Source of the DNA: Limnanthes douglasii subsp. nivea
Taxonomy: Eukaryota; Streptophyta; Magnoliopsida; Brassicales; Limnanthaceae
DNA: 64,000 nucleotides
Direction of reading: 5' to 3'
NCBI GenBank assembly: GCA_036936605.1
Contig: JAUPFV010000004.1
Location: 288,342,009 to 288,406,008 of the forward strand
The notes under the pieces were generated by a model, which worked only from the letters and a program-made list of their open reading frames with translations, did no database searches and was not told the DNA's origin. Below are positions 24,058 to 35,410 of the stretch, in pieces; positions within the stretch are counted from its first letter, which is position 1, and each line of letters begins with the position of its first letter. A program made the position numbers and the translations under genes.

Positions 24058-24203
24058 GACATTTGATTATTCTCTAAATCTTTCGTCGACTGTTACGGTC
24101 CTAGTATTATTTACGAGACAATGTTGTTTTTGTGCATTCTAGCATATCAAATAATACTAGGACCGTAACAGTCGACGAAAGATTTTGAGAATAATCAAAT
24201 GTC
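24058..24203. repeat. Near-perfect foldback, 54-bp arms and 38-nt loop
   Basis: The left arm 24058-24111 is the reverse complement of 24150-24203 with a single mismatch. The loop is 24112-24149. The arms contain CTTTCGTCGACTGTTACGGT. The foldback interrupts LINE 2 between its RT thumb and zf-RVT parts. Either strand would fold into a long hairpin if transcribed. It could be a tiny foldback MITE, a recent inverted duplication, or a small-RNA-producing hairpin. The sequence alone does not decide. Confidence 0.9.
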
Positions 24204-25109
24204 GTATAAGAGAGATGTGGAAAGTATGTTGTCAACGTGAATACTGTTGAAGTGACTAATTCCTGGAAATTAAGGGGCGAGAACAAAGAAATTGTTGAAG
24301 TTTCTACTTTTTTCTAATATAAACACGCTTGGGCTTGAAGCTTTGTAGAGTTTGGAGGCAAGTGGCTTAAGATTAAGAATCTGTTTATACCCCAATCTAT
24401 TAGATGAGTCAAGATGAATAGTCATATGTTTTTATCTTTAACATTTTCGGTTAAAATCCAGTTACCCCGGATTGAGGAGGGGTTGTCGCTCAAAATTGAC
24501 CGAAAATTCTTGAAGGAAACTGTCCGATTCCATACCCTGAGGTCAAGAATCCCAAGGCCACCCTTAAATAAGGGCAATGTAGCCTTAGACCTGGCGATTT
24601 TAGAACCGGTGATTTCAAGATCAAAACCCGACCAAAAGAATTTACATAATAGTTGAGAGAGTTCTTTTACAGTACGGACCATGAGAATGAAAACTGAAAA
24701 CTAATAGATTTGTCTAGCAAAATGACGAATTTAATGAGGTGGAGCCTACCATCGTAGAAGAGGTGTTTGAAGGTCCAAAAATTAATCATACTAGTAATTT
24801 TATTGAAGCGAGGCTTATAATCCCTATAAATCATGCGCGAAATGATGAGGGGAACGCCAAGGTATTTGACCAGGAGAGTATCATTCTCAAACCCAAGTGA
24901 GGAGGTGATAGAGTGGCGAGTGAGGTTAGTGACTCATGACAGAAAGATTTGACTATTTTTTGGGTTAAGATGGAGGCCCGAGAGATTCACAAATTACTCG
25001 AGGCCCATCTTGAAGAATTGAATGGATTCGATGTTAGCTTGACATAAAATCATAAGATCATTCACAAAACAGAAATTAACGGTCTTAAGCTTTTGGAATT
25101 TCCAGTAGA

Positions 25110-25330
25110 AGCCAAATGTAGATTGGAGGTTTTTTTCTTTGAGAATTCCTGTAAGAAATTCCATATTTAACATGAAAAAAAGAAGAAGAGAGAAGATCCC
25201 CTTAACGAAGGTCCCTCTTACTACGAAAGTAAAGGTAGTCCGGAGGCTTTTTTTCCTTTGAGAATGCCAGTAAGAACTTTCATAATCAACATGAAGAGAA
25301 TGAGAAAAAATGTCCATTTGACGAAGGTCT
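25110..25330. repeat. Imperfect internal duplication in LINE 2
   Basis: A block of about 100 bp with TTTTTTTC(C)TTTGAGAAT and ACGAAGGTC(C/T)CTCTTA occurs twice (about 25127-25220 and 25247-25335). Both encode a related FLTGILKEK / SSYWHSQRKK-like stretch in different frames. Confidence 0.55.
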
Positions 25331-25583
25331 CTTTTAGAACAGAAGGAGTTAAAAAACCTCCTATTAGTGTTAATCGAGTAAGAATGGATGAACATTCATT
25401 GGATGATCTAACCGATCATCTTGGTAGAGAAATTCTTGAAGTAAAGAACATCAAATAGTAATTGCCAACAAACAATATCAAAGGTTTTCATGAGGTCGAT
25501 CTTTTGAGTTTCTCTAGCACCTTTCATGTTGGTGCGGTAACCATGAAGCAACTTTTGGAAAAGGAGAATGTTATTAGATTGCT

Positions 25584-25979
25584 TCAACTCGAGATAAAAT
25601 CTGATTGCATATGGTCAATGAGAGAGGGGAGTAAGTCTTTGATCCTATTGGTGATGATTTTGGAAACGATCTTGTAAATAACATTGCAACAAGCAATGGG
25701 TTTGAAGTTGGAAGGAGAAAAAAGTTTTTCTGACTTGAAGATAAGTGAAATTAGAGTCTTGTTCGAATCTGGATGCATGTGAGGGTGGCGAAAGAAATGA
25801 TGTACTACCTTGCATAGATCTGGGCTAAAAATCGACCATGAGGTTTTGAAGAAGCTTACGCTGAATTCGTCAAGACCAGGTGCTTTTTTCTTGTCAATAC
25901 TGAAAAAGGAACTCTTTATCTCATTATCAATGATGAGGAAAATCATAATCAGTTTATCAAAGTTCGTAAGTCGATTCAC
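25584..25979 (-). pseudogene. Reverse transcriptase fragment of LINE 2
   Basis: An open frame of 131 codons reads IDKKKAPGLDEFSVSFFKTS, then TLISLIFKSEKLFSPSNFKP, IACCNVIYKIVSKIITNRIK and LPSLIDHMQSDFIS. These are the first RT blocks of plant L1 elements (usually KAPGPDGF and LIPK). The Pro-to-Leu change in KAPGLD and loss of the LIPK motif indicate decay. The catalytic FADD block is not in this frame. Confidence 0.82.
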
Positions 25980-26459
25980 GATTAAACTCCTAACTCAATA
26001 AATACCATGGTAGGTGAGGGCTTATGACCCCCATAAGGTTTCTGAAATAGTTAACAAATATGTCACCAACAAGTTTTGGGTTCTTAACAATATTGCCGTC
26101 AAGTTCAGAGGCGCAAATAGTTTTGTTCATTAAGGTTATGGTTTTGATGTTATTGGGGAAGAATGCAGTTTGTTTTAGTAATTTTTATTTTATATTTTTT
26201 AGCTACATTTTGTTTACTTAGTTTGATTTTTTTTTATGTTTAGTATTATAGGGCAAGGATGTTACAGATGGATGCGCTGAAGATTTCAGTAATGACTACA
26301 CTCATGTTTTTTTCACAACCAAATATTATACGCAATACAGATTGGTTGAGTGGGTTAAGAAGATCGGGATACAAAACGGTTTGGTTATCAACATAAAACG
26401 CCATGATAAGATAAATAGTAGAAATAACCCTCAAATATTCTTTTAATGGGAGAGATCAG

Positions 26460-27180
26460 CATGGTATATTCTAGGCGGTACCCAAAAAATCTCTGAACAA
26501 AAAGTCGACGGGAACCAAAAAATATGGTTGTCACTTTGAGCTTAGATATACCATGGTAACTTTGGATTAATATTTGTTAGAAATGATATTCAACATTCAC
26601 AATCATCCGAATTTTAAACACTTAGATTGTCATTCATATGTAGGATGTTTGAATACATAAGAGTTGGAATTCATAGAACGTTGGCCTTCACGGGGACTTG
26701 CCCTCGAGAAATTTTGAACAGAGTAAAAATGTTGAATGGAGATAATGTTTCGTCCATGCATACTATATACAGCGCTCGATATAAAAATCAGATGTCGGAG
26801 TACTTCGTTCGGTCACAGTTGCAATACTTGTTAAGAGAGTTAAAAAAAACATAATTATTTTAAATGACATAAATCTAGCGAAGATGAATGTTGTATTATT
26901 ACTCATATTTTCTTTGTGCATCCAGTTAGAGTGGATCTATTAAAAATATTTCCAATAGTATTAATAATGGATATTACTTACAAGATATTAAGGTATTTGA
27001 TGACGTTGCTTGATATTATAGGTGTAACATATATTGATTTGACTTACTGTGTTGCTTTTGCGGTTATGTTAGATTGTTTAAAATCGTTGATTGTATCTCA
27101 CAACATTGAAGAACCATCGGCGGTTTTCACGGATAGAGACTTAACGTTGATGAATGCTCTAGAAATATTATCCTGAAATC
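26460..27180 (+). pseudogene. MULE transposase pseudogene (far-diverged from the 51-59 kb family)
   Basis: Pieces in order: KKYGCHFELR and IHNHPNFKHLDCHSY (about 26516-26640, the N-terminal DNA-binding region), PREILNRVKMLNGDNVSS and TIYSARYKNQ (26700-26800), then VDLLKIFPIVLIMDITYKIL, RYLMTLLDIIGVTYIDLTYC and AVFTDRDLTLMNALEI (26930-27170). The last three are the start of the MULE catalytic domain; MDITYK contains the first catalytic Asp and FTDRDLTLMNA the second. The part with the third acidic residue and SWIM finger is missing. Frames change between pieces. Confidence 0.8.
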
Positions 27181-28100
27181 AACGCACATGGTATATCCTG
27201 CGCCCCCGTACATGTAATATATCATACATAATAATTCGTTGAAAAAACCATTTGTTAGTCTCATCAGACCTCGTTAAATTCACATGTTTGAAAACTTTGT
27301 GTAAATGAGATTCTTCAAACACACTTCATTCCAAATCAAAATGTTTGATAGATTTCAGAGAAAAGTTAGCCAGAATTTTTATATAGAGACATGAATCGTA
27401 AATTTGGCTGGTACATTTTAACGGGATCTGTTTTACGGGTACATTTAAATGGGACATATTTTTTGGTGGGTTAAATTTCATCTCCGTCCAGAAAAAAGCA
27501 CCATAGATGCAACCATTATACACCTATAGTGCGCAGTGGGTCGCACCATCAGAGCAACGTCTGTATACTAATGGTCTAATGCAACACCATCAATGCATTA
27601 GATCATTGGTGCAGACTAGTTGCACAGATGATGCGATAATGCGCCACCGGTCCCAAGGACGTGAACAAATAGTACATCCCACCGATGGCGCAGACCGTAT
27701 ACACCATCAGTACTGAGTAGTAGAACCTATGGTGCATTTTTCTTGGTAACATTTATTAATTTTTTACAAAAAAAATATATGTTAAAATTATTATTTTTAC
27801 TAACAATTTGTTGGTTTATTTTATGTATGAATTCAAAACCTAATTTTGTTTTGTAACAATTGAATGCATTGTGAGTTGATATATATTTTTATGTCGTTTA
27901 TTTTTTTAATGTTTGACTAATTTTAAATATTATGTAAATATTATTCGATTAACCATAAGTAAACATAAACATAATATGCAAATAGATAACCAAAATATAT
28001 ATGGTTCAATACATAACATAATGAAATCACGACCATATTCAACCAAGCGAAACCAAAATAGGTCATATAAAAATAACAATGATCCACAAATAACAGAGCT
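27181..28100. other. Unassigned stretch with repeated GCACCAT-type words
   Basis: No domain is recognised. From about 27498 to 27740 the words GCACCAT, GGTGCA, CACCATC and GGCGCA recur in both orientations within a locally GC-richer patch. The rest is AT-rich. Confidence 0.4.
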
Positions 28101-28109
28101 ACAACACTT

Positions 28110-30050
28110 TTTTCTTGAAGATCTTTGAACCATCCAAGTCATCTCTCGTCTAGATGATGTTGAGCGTACGAACAATCTCAAGGAGTCTGTCATCGTCGGA
28201 CTGCACATGTGGGGTGATGATATACCATACAAAGTGAGCAATATAATCAACATAACTAGTCTTCATCGACCTCCTATATGTAAAAATCGTAACTGTCAAA
28301 CGATTGTTGAAAAACAAGTGGTGACGCCAATAATTTTAAATTGCATGCCAAAGATAATGAGACAAATCTCCCTTCTTATACAAAACCTTTTGTAACATAA
28401 GATCTGATGGTGCATCATGCATTCGTTCGACGACTTTGTCAGGTATATATCCTTCTCCTGTGCTCATCATTCAGATTGAGTAATCAAGTAGACGGATATC
28501 CCGTATGGGAAACTAATCTCTCATGTGCTCGTACGGCTCGAAGATGACATGCAAAACAAAACAGTACAATATGTTATACAAATAATTAAGTTAAGTTAAA
28601 CATGCAAAACATTGTTACATATATATTAGGTATAATATCGGTTTGCTTACATCTTTATTCTTTAAATCTGCAAGAAGGGCGCGTACGTTGTAACTGATCG
28701 CATGTTTAAACCCATCATTCTCCTCGGAAACAAACTAGCAATTTTTGGGCTCCACACGACATAAGTTTGGTTTTGTGGAGATTTTAAAGCTAAAAATAAT
28801 GGCATATCAAACAATCTAACATGGACACGCAACTGTGCAGGTCATGCTTTGAATATTTTGAAATATCCCCATAGCACGATAACGGAAATCCAACGTACTA
28901 GTCCCCTTAAAATATATCCAACAACCCAAAATCTATGTTCTCCAAACCGTAGAGATAGTCAACCTTCACACTTTTCTGACTAATATCCGTGAATATAGTG
29001 CACCCGAATAGAAATATAAGGTATACGCGTGATACCTAGCGGATAGTCTCCTGGTTGGTCAAGTGAAGGAATCATTCCCCGTTAAATATTTCGCGAAGAC
29101 ATTTCAAATTAAACCCTACCACCCTCGTGTGTACTCCAACTCGGTACGGACCTCGTCAACTGTGAGACCCAACAACCCTGCACAAATTATATATGTCTCA
29201 TCTCTCGTGGCTTTAACCGCATCAAGAGTTCTTCTAACAATAAGAAGGCCTGTAATGATATTTACGTTATCTAAAATGAGTGACATCTCCCCAAATTTGA
29301 ACTAAAATATGTTGGTCTCTTGGTGCCGACGCTCAAAAAATACCTCATCCAACACTCAATGAGTGTAATACTTAGGAAGGTGAGCTATGAGAAGTCCAAA
29401 TACAGTACGAGCGAGATGACTAGCTACCTCGGGTTATGTTGTCAAGTCCCACATGCGAAGGACATTATAATGTGTCTGTATACCGAGAGAACTACGTGAT
29501 TGTAAACAAACATATTAAGTAATAAAACAATACTTAATAAACAAAATAGAAATTAGTTAAAATTTAAATTTAATAATGCAAACGAATTCATTTTCTCCTT
29601 TCTCTGAGCCGCGACCTCCTCCTCCTCTTCTAGTAACTCATAATCTACATCACCAAAGTCGGGGCTACCGTTAGCCACATCTGAGTGTGGTGCACGATGT
29701 GTTGGTGGTGATCGATGAGATGATGGCGGTAAACGATTCGCTAGTGGTGGTGAATGGTAACCTGAAGGTGGTGGTAATGGTGGTGCAACCTGTCTAGATG
29801 ATCCACCCGTCACAAGATCAACTTCTTTCCCTATATTTTTTGCATTCCTTAAACCTTTATAGATGTGATACAATGATAATTCAGTGTGCTAATCCGCTTC
29901 CTTTTTTATGTTTGTTTGTCCACGCTTTCCGCCGCTAAGTTTGGATTTTTCCGCTTCAACGGACTTGAGGAAGGAAATATTTTTCTCATGGAGCTCAACT
30001 CTAGAATATGGTAAGTGGTCCCTCGGCGTCATCATCGGTGCCACTCATCT
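28110..30050 (-). pseudogene. Plant-mobile-domain (MAIN-like) pseudogene 2
   Basis: On the minus strand, HLPKYYTH, then FFERRHQETNIF, then FKFGEMSLILDNVNIITGLL (about 29360-29240) match the plant mobile domain core. Further down comes VIFEPYEHMRD (about 28555-28520) and KVVERMHDAPSDL, its C-terminal part. Upstream, 29553-30050 carries a possible N-terminal extension: a basic stretch (SGGKRGQTNIKKEAD), a Pro/Ser/His-rich stretch and an acidic run (YELLEEEEEVAAQ). Stops lie throughout. It is the second such relic in the window and is oriented opposite to the first. No transposon ends were identified. Confidence 0.6.
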
Positions 30051-30439
30051 TCTTAACAATTCCGACGAGAAAGATGAACAATATCTATTAAATTTCTAAC
30101 CCTATCTACCCCAGAACGTCCTAAATTTATTTATGGGGCATTTTTATCTAAAAAAAGAATGAACTTATACAATTTTTTGGTGAACTTATAATTGGATGGA
30201 GTTAGACCCCATTTTGATGAATTTAGCTTATCCGTTGTTGAAAATACTAATTAATTAAATCAAGTGCTCGGAATCTCCAGAAAATGAATCCATAATCGAA
30301 AAAACAAACTAAAAAGATAGAATTGTGTTTATTCAAAACACAAAATTTATAAAAGAGATCGGATACTCATGACATGGAACATGTTTCTATACGGAAATCT
30401 AAGTCCGAGTCCAAATTTAAAAGTTAAAAATAGTTGTAA
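30051..30439. other. Short intergenic stretch
   Basis: AT-rich DNA between the plant-mobile-domain relic and the copia element. I see nothing in it. Confidence 0.5.
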
Positions 30440-30444
30440 TGATG
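30440..30444. repeat. Target-site duplication, copia (left)
   Basis: TGATG immediately left of the LTR, matching 35406-35410. Confidence 0.88.
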
Positions 30445-30720
30445 TGTTAACATGCACATGTTCTACGTAGCATCTCAGAGAAATAGCCGTCAGGAAGCGG
30501 CTAGAGTTTTGTGTTTATTAGAGAATCGTTTTTTTATTATAATGCAAACCCAAGTAAGGCTCTCAATATATAGAGAACTTAGAGGCCTATGCAAGGAAAC
30601 TTAATACACTAAATATTCTATCACATTATAATATCAAAACATGCTAATCTTAGTAATACACTTCCCTCCATCACCTTCATAGTCACTCTCTTCGTTTCTT
30701 GTGCACTGAATATTCTAACA
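30445..30720 (-). repeat. 3' LTR of the copia element
   Basis: It starts TGTTAACATGCACATG and ends CTAACA. Paired with 35131-35405. Confidence 0.95.
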
Positions 30721-30732
30721 CTCCCCCTCAAG
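30721..30732 (-). promoter_or_regulatory. Polypurine tract of the copia element
   Basis: Plus-strand CTCCCCCTCAAG reads CTTGAGGGGGAG on the element strand, directly before the 3' LTR. This is the typical plant copia plus-strand primer site. Confidence 0.88.
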
Positions 30733-30891
30733 TTGTGTAGTGGGATCACCAATACCCAACTTGGATAAAACTGATTCGAATGTTCTTGCAGCAACCGCTT
30801 TTGTCAGGATGTCTGCCAGTTGGTCTTCGGATCTAACAAATGGAAGTTCGACTGTCCCATTATAAAATCTTTTCTTTTATGAAGTGCCTAT

Positions 30892-31671
30892 CTATTTCAA
30901 CGTGCTTTGTTCTATCGTGCTGTACCGGGTTTCTGAAATCTTAATCACAGCTTTATTATCGCACATTAACTGAGTTGGACCCTTCAGGGGGAATCCGATT
31001 TCTTTCATTATCTTCTTTAACCAAAGTATCTCAGTAATCCCCTTAACGATTCCTCTAAATTCTGATTCAGCACTTGACAGTGAAACTACTTTCTGTTTCT
31101 TACTCCTCCAAGTCACCAAGTTACCTCCAAGAAGATCAAAGTAGCCAGCAGTTGATCGCTTGTCGTTAGGAATCCCTCCCCAAACAGCACCTGTGAATAC
31201 TTCAACATCAAGGTGTCCACTTTTCTTAAAAATTATGCCTCTTCATGGTGTGCTTTTGAGATATCGAATAATCCTCACTACTGCCTCCATATGGTGTTCC
31301 TGAGGATGATGCATGAACTGACTAACTACTCCCACCGCGTATGCAATGTCGGGTCGAGTGTGAGCCAGGTAAATCAATTTTCCCACCAACCCTTGGTACC
31401 TTTCTTTACTCGCTGGTCTGGCTCCTTCAATTATCTTTAGTTTCTGATTCACAACCATAAGAGTGTCATTTGGTTTGCAATCCACCATGCCAACTTCAGC
31501 TAATAAATCCAATATATATTTCCGCTGGGAGATATAAATCCCTCCTCTTGACCTAAGAACCTCGATTCCTAGGAAATACTTCAATCCTCCAAGGTCTTTC
31601 ATTTCGAACTCCTTGAAGAGGTTTTTCCTAAGAGAGCTAATTTCTTCTTCGTCATTCCCCGTTATAATCAT
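30892..31671 (-). pseudogene. copia RT C-terminal part and RNase H
   Basis: From 31671 down: the YVDDMIITG active site straddles the frame break at about 31685. Then come EFEMKDLGGLKYFLGIEVLR, LVGKLIYLAHTRPDIAYAVG and, after an in-frame stop, RNase H with MVTWRSKKQKVVSLSSAESE and MCDNKAVIKI (30892-31119). SSAESE and DN are the usual RNase H blocks. The protein degrades RNA in the RNA-DNA hybrid during reverse transcription. The C-terminus ends early, near the PPT. Confidence 0.88.
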
Positions 31672-31700
31672 ATCGTCGACATATATTATAAGACAAGTGA

Positions 31701-32693
31701 CTAATTCTCCTCTTTTTTGTAAAACAAGGTATGATCCCCATTACTCTGATTGTAGCTATACTGCTTCATTGCCATTGTAAACCTCCCAATCCAAGCACGA
31801 GGAGACTGTTTGATCCCATATAATGCCTTTTTTAGTTTACATACCTCATTTTCTTGAAAACCATTAGAGAACCCTGGTGGGGGTTCCATATATACCTCTT
31901 CTTCCAAGTATCCATATAAGAAAGCATTCTTCACATCAAATTGATGAAGAGGCCAATATTTATTCGCGGTTATTGAAAGTAAAACTCTGATAGTCTCAAT
32001 CTTTGCAACCGGAGAGAACGTTTCAGAGTAGTCTATACCATATGTTTGTGTATATCCTTTGGCAACCAATATTGCCTTGTGTCGCTCAATGATGCCATCA
32101 TATTTATATTTTATATTAAACACCCATCTACACCTGACTGCTTTCTTCCCTTGTGGTAACACACAGTTCTCCCATGTACCATTCCTTTTTAGAGCTTCCA
32201 TTTCGGTATTCATTACCGCATGTCATTCAGTAATCATTTTTGCTTCTTGAGCTGTTTTAAGGATTTGTTCAGAGAGAATAGTAGCTGAAAACACATTTGG
32301 AATCTTCGTCATTCCTTTCCTGTCCGTTTTTACCGGATATGTAGAAGCACGAGGAACGTGTTCCGGTGAATACCGGTCAGGAGGAACCCCTCTATTTTTT
32401 CTTGGGGGAAGAACCAGAGTTTGAGTTTCAACAAATGAACTTCCTGTAATGTCATGATCAGTAGCATTTTGTGAGTTATGACATTGTAAATTGTTTACCT
32501 CTTGATGGACATTTTCTTTGGCTGAAACACTGGTAGTATCCATGGCATTTGTTTCTTGTTGGACATTCTCTTCGGGAGAATCATTGGTGGTAAGAACTGC
32601 CTCGTCAGTCTCCTTTATGTTGGAAGAGGCGTGTTCGGTGGCGATATCTACCGACTCTGTCGGCACATCCTCAAAGTAACTTTCATATAGCAA
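31701..32693 (-). pseudogene. copia linker and RT N-terminal part
   Basis: 32223-32693 is the poorly conserved integrase-RT linker with PPRKNRGVPPDRYSPEHVPR. 31701-32213 is RT: GTWENCVLPQGKKAVRCRWV, FNIKYKYDGIIERHKAILVA, YSETFSPVAKIETIRVLLSI and DVKNAFLYGYLEEEVYMEPP. The usual 'KARLVAKG' is HKAILVAKG here. The two parts are in one frame separated by a stop near 32220. A frameshift at about 31700 separates them from the catalytic YVDD. Confidence 0.88.
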
Positions 32694-32710
32694 CCAGTCG
32701 AGTGATTCAC

Positions 32711-33649
32711 TTACTTTCTCCCCCTGAGCACGAGATTGGTGGTCAAAAAATAATTGGATTCTAAGAAGTCACGGTCCATGGTGACATGGATTCGACAAGT
32801 AACCGGATTGTAACACCGATATCCCATTTGATGAACACCGTTTCCAAGGAATACACACTTTTCAGCACAAGGATTAAGTTTGTTTCGACTAGTTTTAGGG
32901 ATATGAACAAACACCGAACAACCAAAGACACGAGGTGGTAAGGTCATAACAGATGGAATTGTAACTTGGGTGGCAAGCACTTGTAATGGATTTTTATTTC
33001 CTAGAAATCGGGTTGGTAGACGATTTGCAAGATACGTAGCTGTAGCAAGAGCTTCTGGCCAAAGAGAATGAGGAACTCTAGATTCAATCATAATAGCACG
33101 AGTTTTTTCAAGTAAAGTACGATTTTTTTGTTCTGAAGTACCGTTTTGTTGAGGTGTGTTTGGACAAGTTGTTTGATGGATAAGACCATTTGTTTTGAAA
33201 AAATTATGCATTGTTTGGTTGACAAACACTGTTCCATTATCAGAACGGAGAATCTGTATTTTTTTAAATTGGGTCAAAATCATTTTGTAAAAACAAACAA
33301 ATATTTCTGGTACATCCGATTTATGTTTCATAAAGTATATCCAAGTCATTCTTGAGAAATCATCCACAAATAAAACAAAGTATCTGATTTGATTGTTAGT
33401 GGAATTTGGTGTTGGACCCCAAACATCAGAATGGATTAGCGAAAAAGTATAATCAACTCTAGTATTACTTTGATTAAATGAGACCCAAAGATTTTTTGCA
33501 AGAATGCAGGTTTCACATTTCTCATGAATGGAATTATTTAAAAAAAAGACTAGGAAAAAAACTCTTAAGATAGCTAAAAGAAGGATGACCAAGTCGTCGG
33601 TGCCATAACCAAAGTTGCCTTTCGGTTGTTCCGTGAGCAAGCATGGCAT
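32711..33649 (-). pseudogene. copia integrase
   Basis: CETCILAK is the end of the zinc-binding GAG-pre-integrase region. The core follows with LIHSDVWGP (first Asp), ILRSDNGTVF (second Asp) and QQNGTSEQKNRTLLEKTRA (Glu), the D-D-E triad. Then LWPEALATATYLANRLPTR and the VFGCSVFVHIP end follow. This frame is open for 312 codons, although the N-terminal HxxxH part is out of this open frame. A frameshift near 32700 cuts it from the linker. Confidence 0.9.
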
Positions 33650-33808
33650 GTCCCTTATGAACTACCTCATCAAAATAATAGAGACCTCCTTGTTCAGTAC
33701 CACGCCCAATGATCTCCTTCGTACGAATGTCCTGTTAAATGCAAAAGAATGGATACATAAGAACCACACAGTTGAGTTGTTTTGTCACTTGACTAACAGA
33801 TAATAACT

Positions 33809-34258
33809 TTAAGGATTGTGAAGGAATGTAGAGGCAATTTTTAATTTCCATTTTTCCGAAAAAATAATTGAACCTCCCCCTTTGACTTCACAAATTTCTC
33901 CACTAGCAGTCTCAATATGAGATTTCTTTGGAGATGACATGTCACCAAAGTCTTTAGGATCATAAGACATGGTGTCCGTAGCCCCGCAATCAAAGATCCA
34001 ATTCATTGATTTCTCAAACCATTTACCTCCAAGTTTTTCATAGGAGTTCGCCGCCATTCCTCCAAAACCAGTACCACTTCCTTGCTCATTTTTAGTCGGA
34101 TCTTCACCGTCACTTGTAGACGAAGCCCGTTTGACATTAGATCTGAAACACTGGTTATTTTTCTCCTTATGACCGTCCTCCCACCATTCTGGATAGCCAA
34201 CCAGCTGGAAATATGTCTCTTTAGTGTGTTTCTTCATCCCACAATGAGTGCAATACAA
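33809..34258 (-). pseudogene. copia gag zinc knuckle and protease start
   Basis: YCTHCGMKKHTKETYFQL is the CCHC zinc knuckle with the last Cys changed to Tyr. WIFDCGATDTMS is the protease active site, with Cys replacing the Ser of the usual DSGAT. The frame is the same as upstream gag and downstream integrase, but stops separate them. Confidence 0.88.
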
Positions 34259-34285
34259 CTTGGATTTATATTCTTTCTCTTTGGA

Positions 34286-35080
34286 TCAGAATTTAAACCT
34301 TTGTGCAGAGTCTTTAGCAGCCAAACCCATTCCAATTTCAATCGAGTCACTATCAGAAGAACTTGATTTTAGTATATTAAGCATGGCCACTTCCCTTCGT
34401 ATTGTAGCATATGCTGTTTCCACGGAAGGAAGAGAATCCTTTTTCAGGATATCTCTCTTGACTGGGTCCAGCTTGTCATTAATCGCCATTAGCAATTGAT
34501 AGAGTCTTTGTTCTTGAGTCTTCTTATTTTAGATCTGAATGTCTTTTGGGTCTTTCATAGGGTTCAGATCTCGTCTATCTATAGACATCCAGATGTTCTG
34601 CAGTTTGTTCCACAAGTCTTCTAGTGTATCGGACCCTTGCCTTAATGAATTAGCCCTCTTATGAAGGTCAAACACATGTAACGAATCTGTACCAGAACTG
34701 TATGTGGTGGCTAACCCATCCCAAAGGGCTTTTGCAGTGGGATATTGCGAGACATTATTCACCAAGATGGATTCAAGATTCTGGATAATCCATGTGAAAA
34801 CACATTGATCATCTTGTTCCCACCTTGCATATGTTTTGTCAGTTTTGGATGGAGGTGTCGGCTCCCCTGTAATGTGAGAACCTCTCCCCCTTCCCCCAAT
34901 TGCTTTCTTCATCAGGTTTGCCCATAGGGCATAGTTGTCACCACCGAGTTTAATCCCTATGGATAAATTCTCGGGGTTAGTTGTTTGTTGTTGTGTTCCG
35001 AGACCATTTCTCAGAATGGCAGCAATCTGCATTGTTAATTCATCAGGGATTTGACTGACCACGACTTCATTGCCAGCCAT
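34286..35080 (-). pseudogene. copia gag
   Basis: ATG at 35080 lies 39 bp from the PBS. MAGNEVVVSQIPDELTMQIA is followed by KLGGDNYALWANLMKKAI, WIIQNLESILVNNVSQYPTA and ALWDGLATTYSSGTDSLHVF, the UBN2-type gag of plant copia elements. An in-frame stop at 34529 and another at 34286 interrupt it, with homologous sequence in the same frame between and after them. Gag forms the virus-like particle. Confidence 0.9.
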
Positions 35081-35116
35081 CTTTGTTGAGGATGTTCAGA
35101 ATTCCCAGAATCACGC

Positions 35117-35130
35117 GTGCTCTGATACCA
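35117..35130 (-). promoter_or_regulatory. Primer-binding site of the copia element (initiator tRNA-Met)
   Basis: On the element strand TGGTATCAGAGC immediately follows the 5' LTR. It is complementary to the 3' end of plant initiator tRNA-Met, the usual copia primer. Confidence 0.93.
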
Positions 35131-35405
35131 TGTTAACATGCACATGTTCTACGTAGCATCTCAGAGAAATAGCTGCCAGGAAGCGGCTAGGGTTTTGTGT
35201 TTATTAGAGAATTTTTTTTTATTATAATGCAAACCCAAGTAAGGCTCTCAATATATAGAGAACTTAGAGGTATATACAAGGAAACTTAATACACTGAATA
35301 TTCTAACACATTATAATATCAAAACATGCTAATCTCAGTAATGCACTTCCCTCGACCACCTTCATAGTGACTCTCTTCGTTTCTTGTGAACTGAATATTC
35401 TAACA
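35131..35405 (-). repeat. 5' LTR of the copia element
   Basis: It starts TGTTAACATGCACATG and ends CTAACA, followed by the TGATG duplication. It differs from 30445-30720 at about 16 positions. Confidence 0.95.
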
Positions 35406-35410
35406 TGATG
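35406..35410. repeat. Target-site duplication, copia (right)
   Basis: TGATG immediately right of the LTR, matching 30440-30444. Confidence 0.88.

Larger units (their letters stand above)
23228..26150 (-). mobile_element. L1-type LINE 2, 5'-truncated and decayed
   Basis: Minus-strand pieces in order from 26.15 kb down: the pre-RT linker (ICASELDGNIVKNPKLVGDI, FVNYFRNLMG), RT (KKKAPGLDEFSVSFFKTSWS, 25584-25979), the RT thumb (LLCKFFWSGFDLE, GGLGILDLRVWNRT, 24422-24682) and a zf-RVT-like end (IWCVSFYAVVYHLCLKRNIR, 23478-23666). A short A tract on the minus strand at 23228-23234 may be the 3' end. No endonuclease is present. A foldback sequence lies inside it at 24058-24203. Confidence 0.75.
30445..35405 (-). 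mobile_element. Complete Ty1/copia retrotransposon, inactivated
   Basis: A 4961-bp element with LTRs of 276 and 275 bp, both TGTTAACATG...TTCTAACA, flanked by TGATG at 30440-30444 and 35406-35410. Gene order on the minus strand is gag, protease, integrase, RT, RNase H, as in Pseudoviridae/copia elements. PBS and PPT are in place. About 16 differences between the LTRs (near 94% identity by eye) make it clearly older than the Tat element at 36.5-47.7 kb. In-frame stops and two frameshifts disable the polyprotein. Confidence 0.95.

Noticed and set aside
35117..35130. tRNA gene fragment
   Set aside because: The match to initiator tRNA-Met is only the primer-binding site of the copia element.
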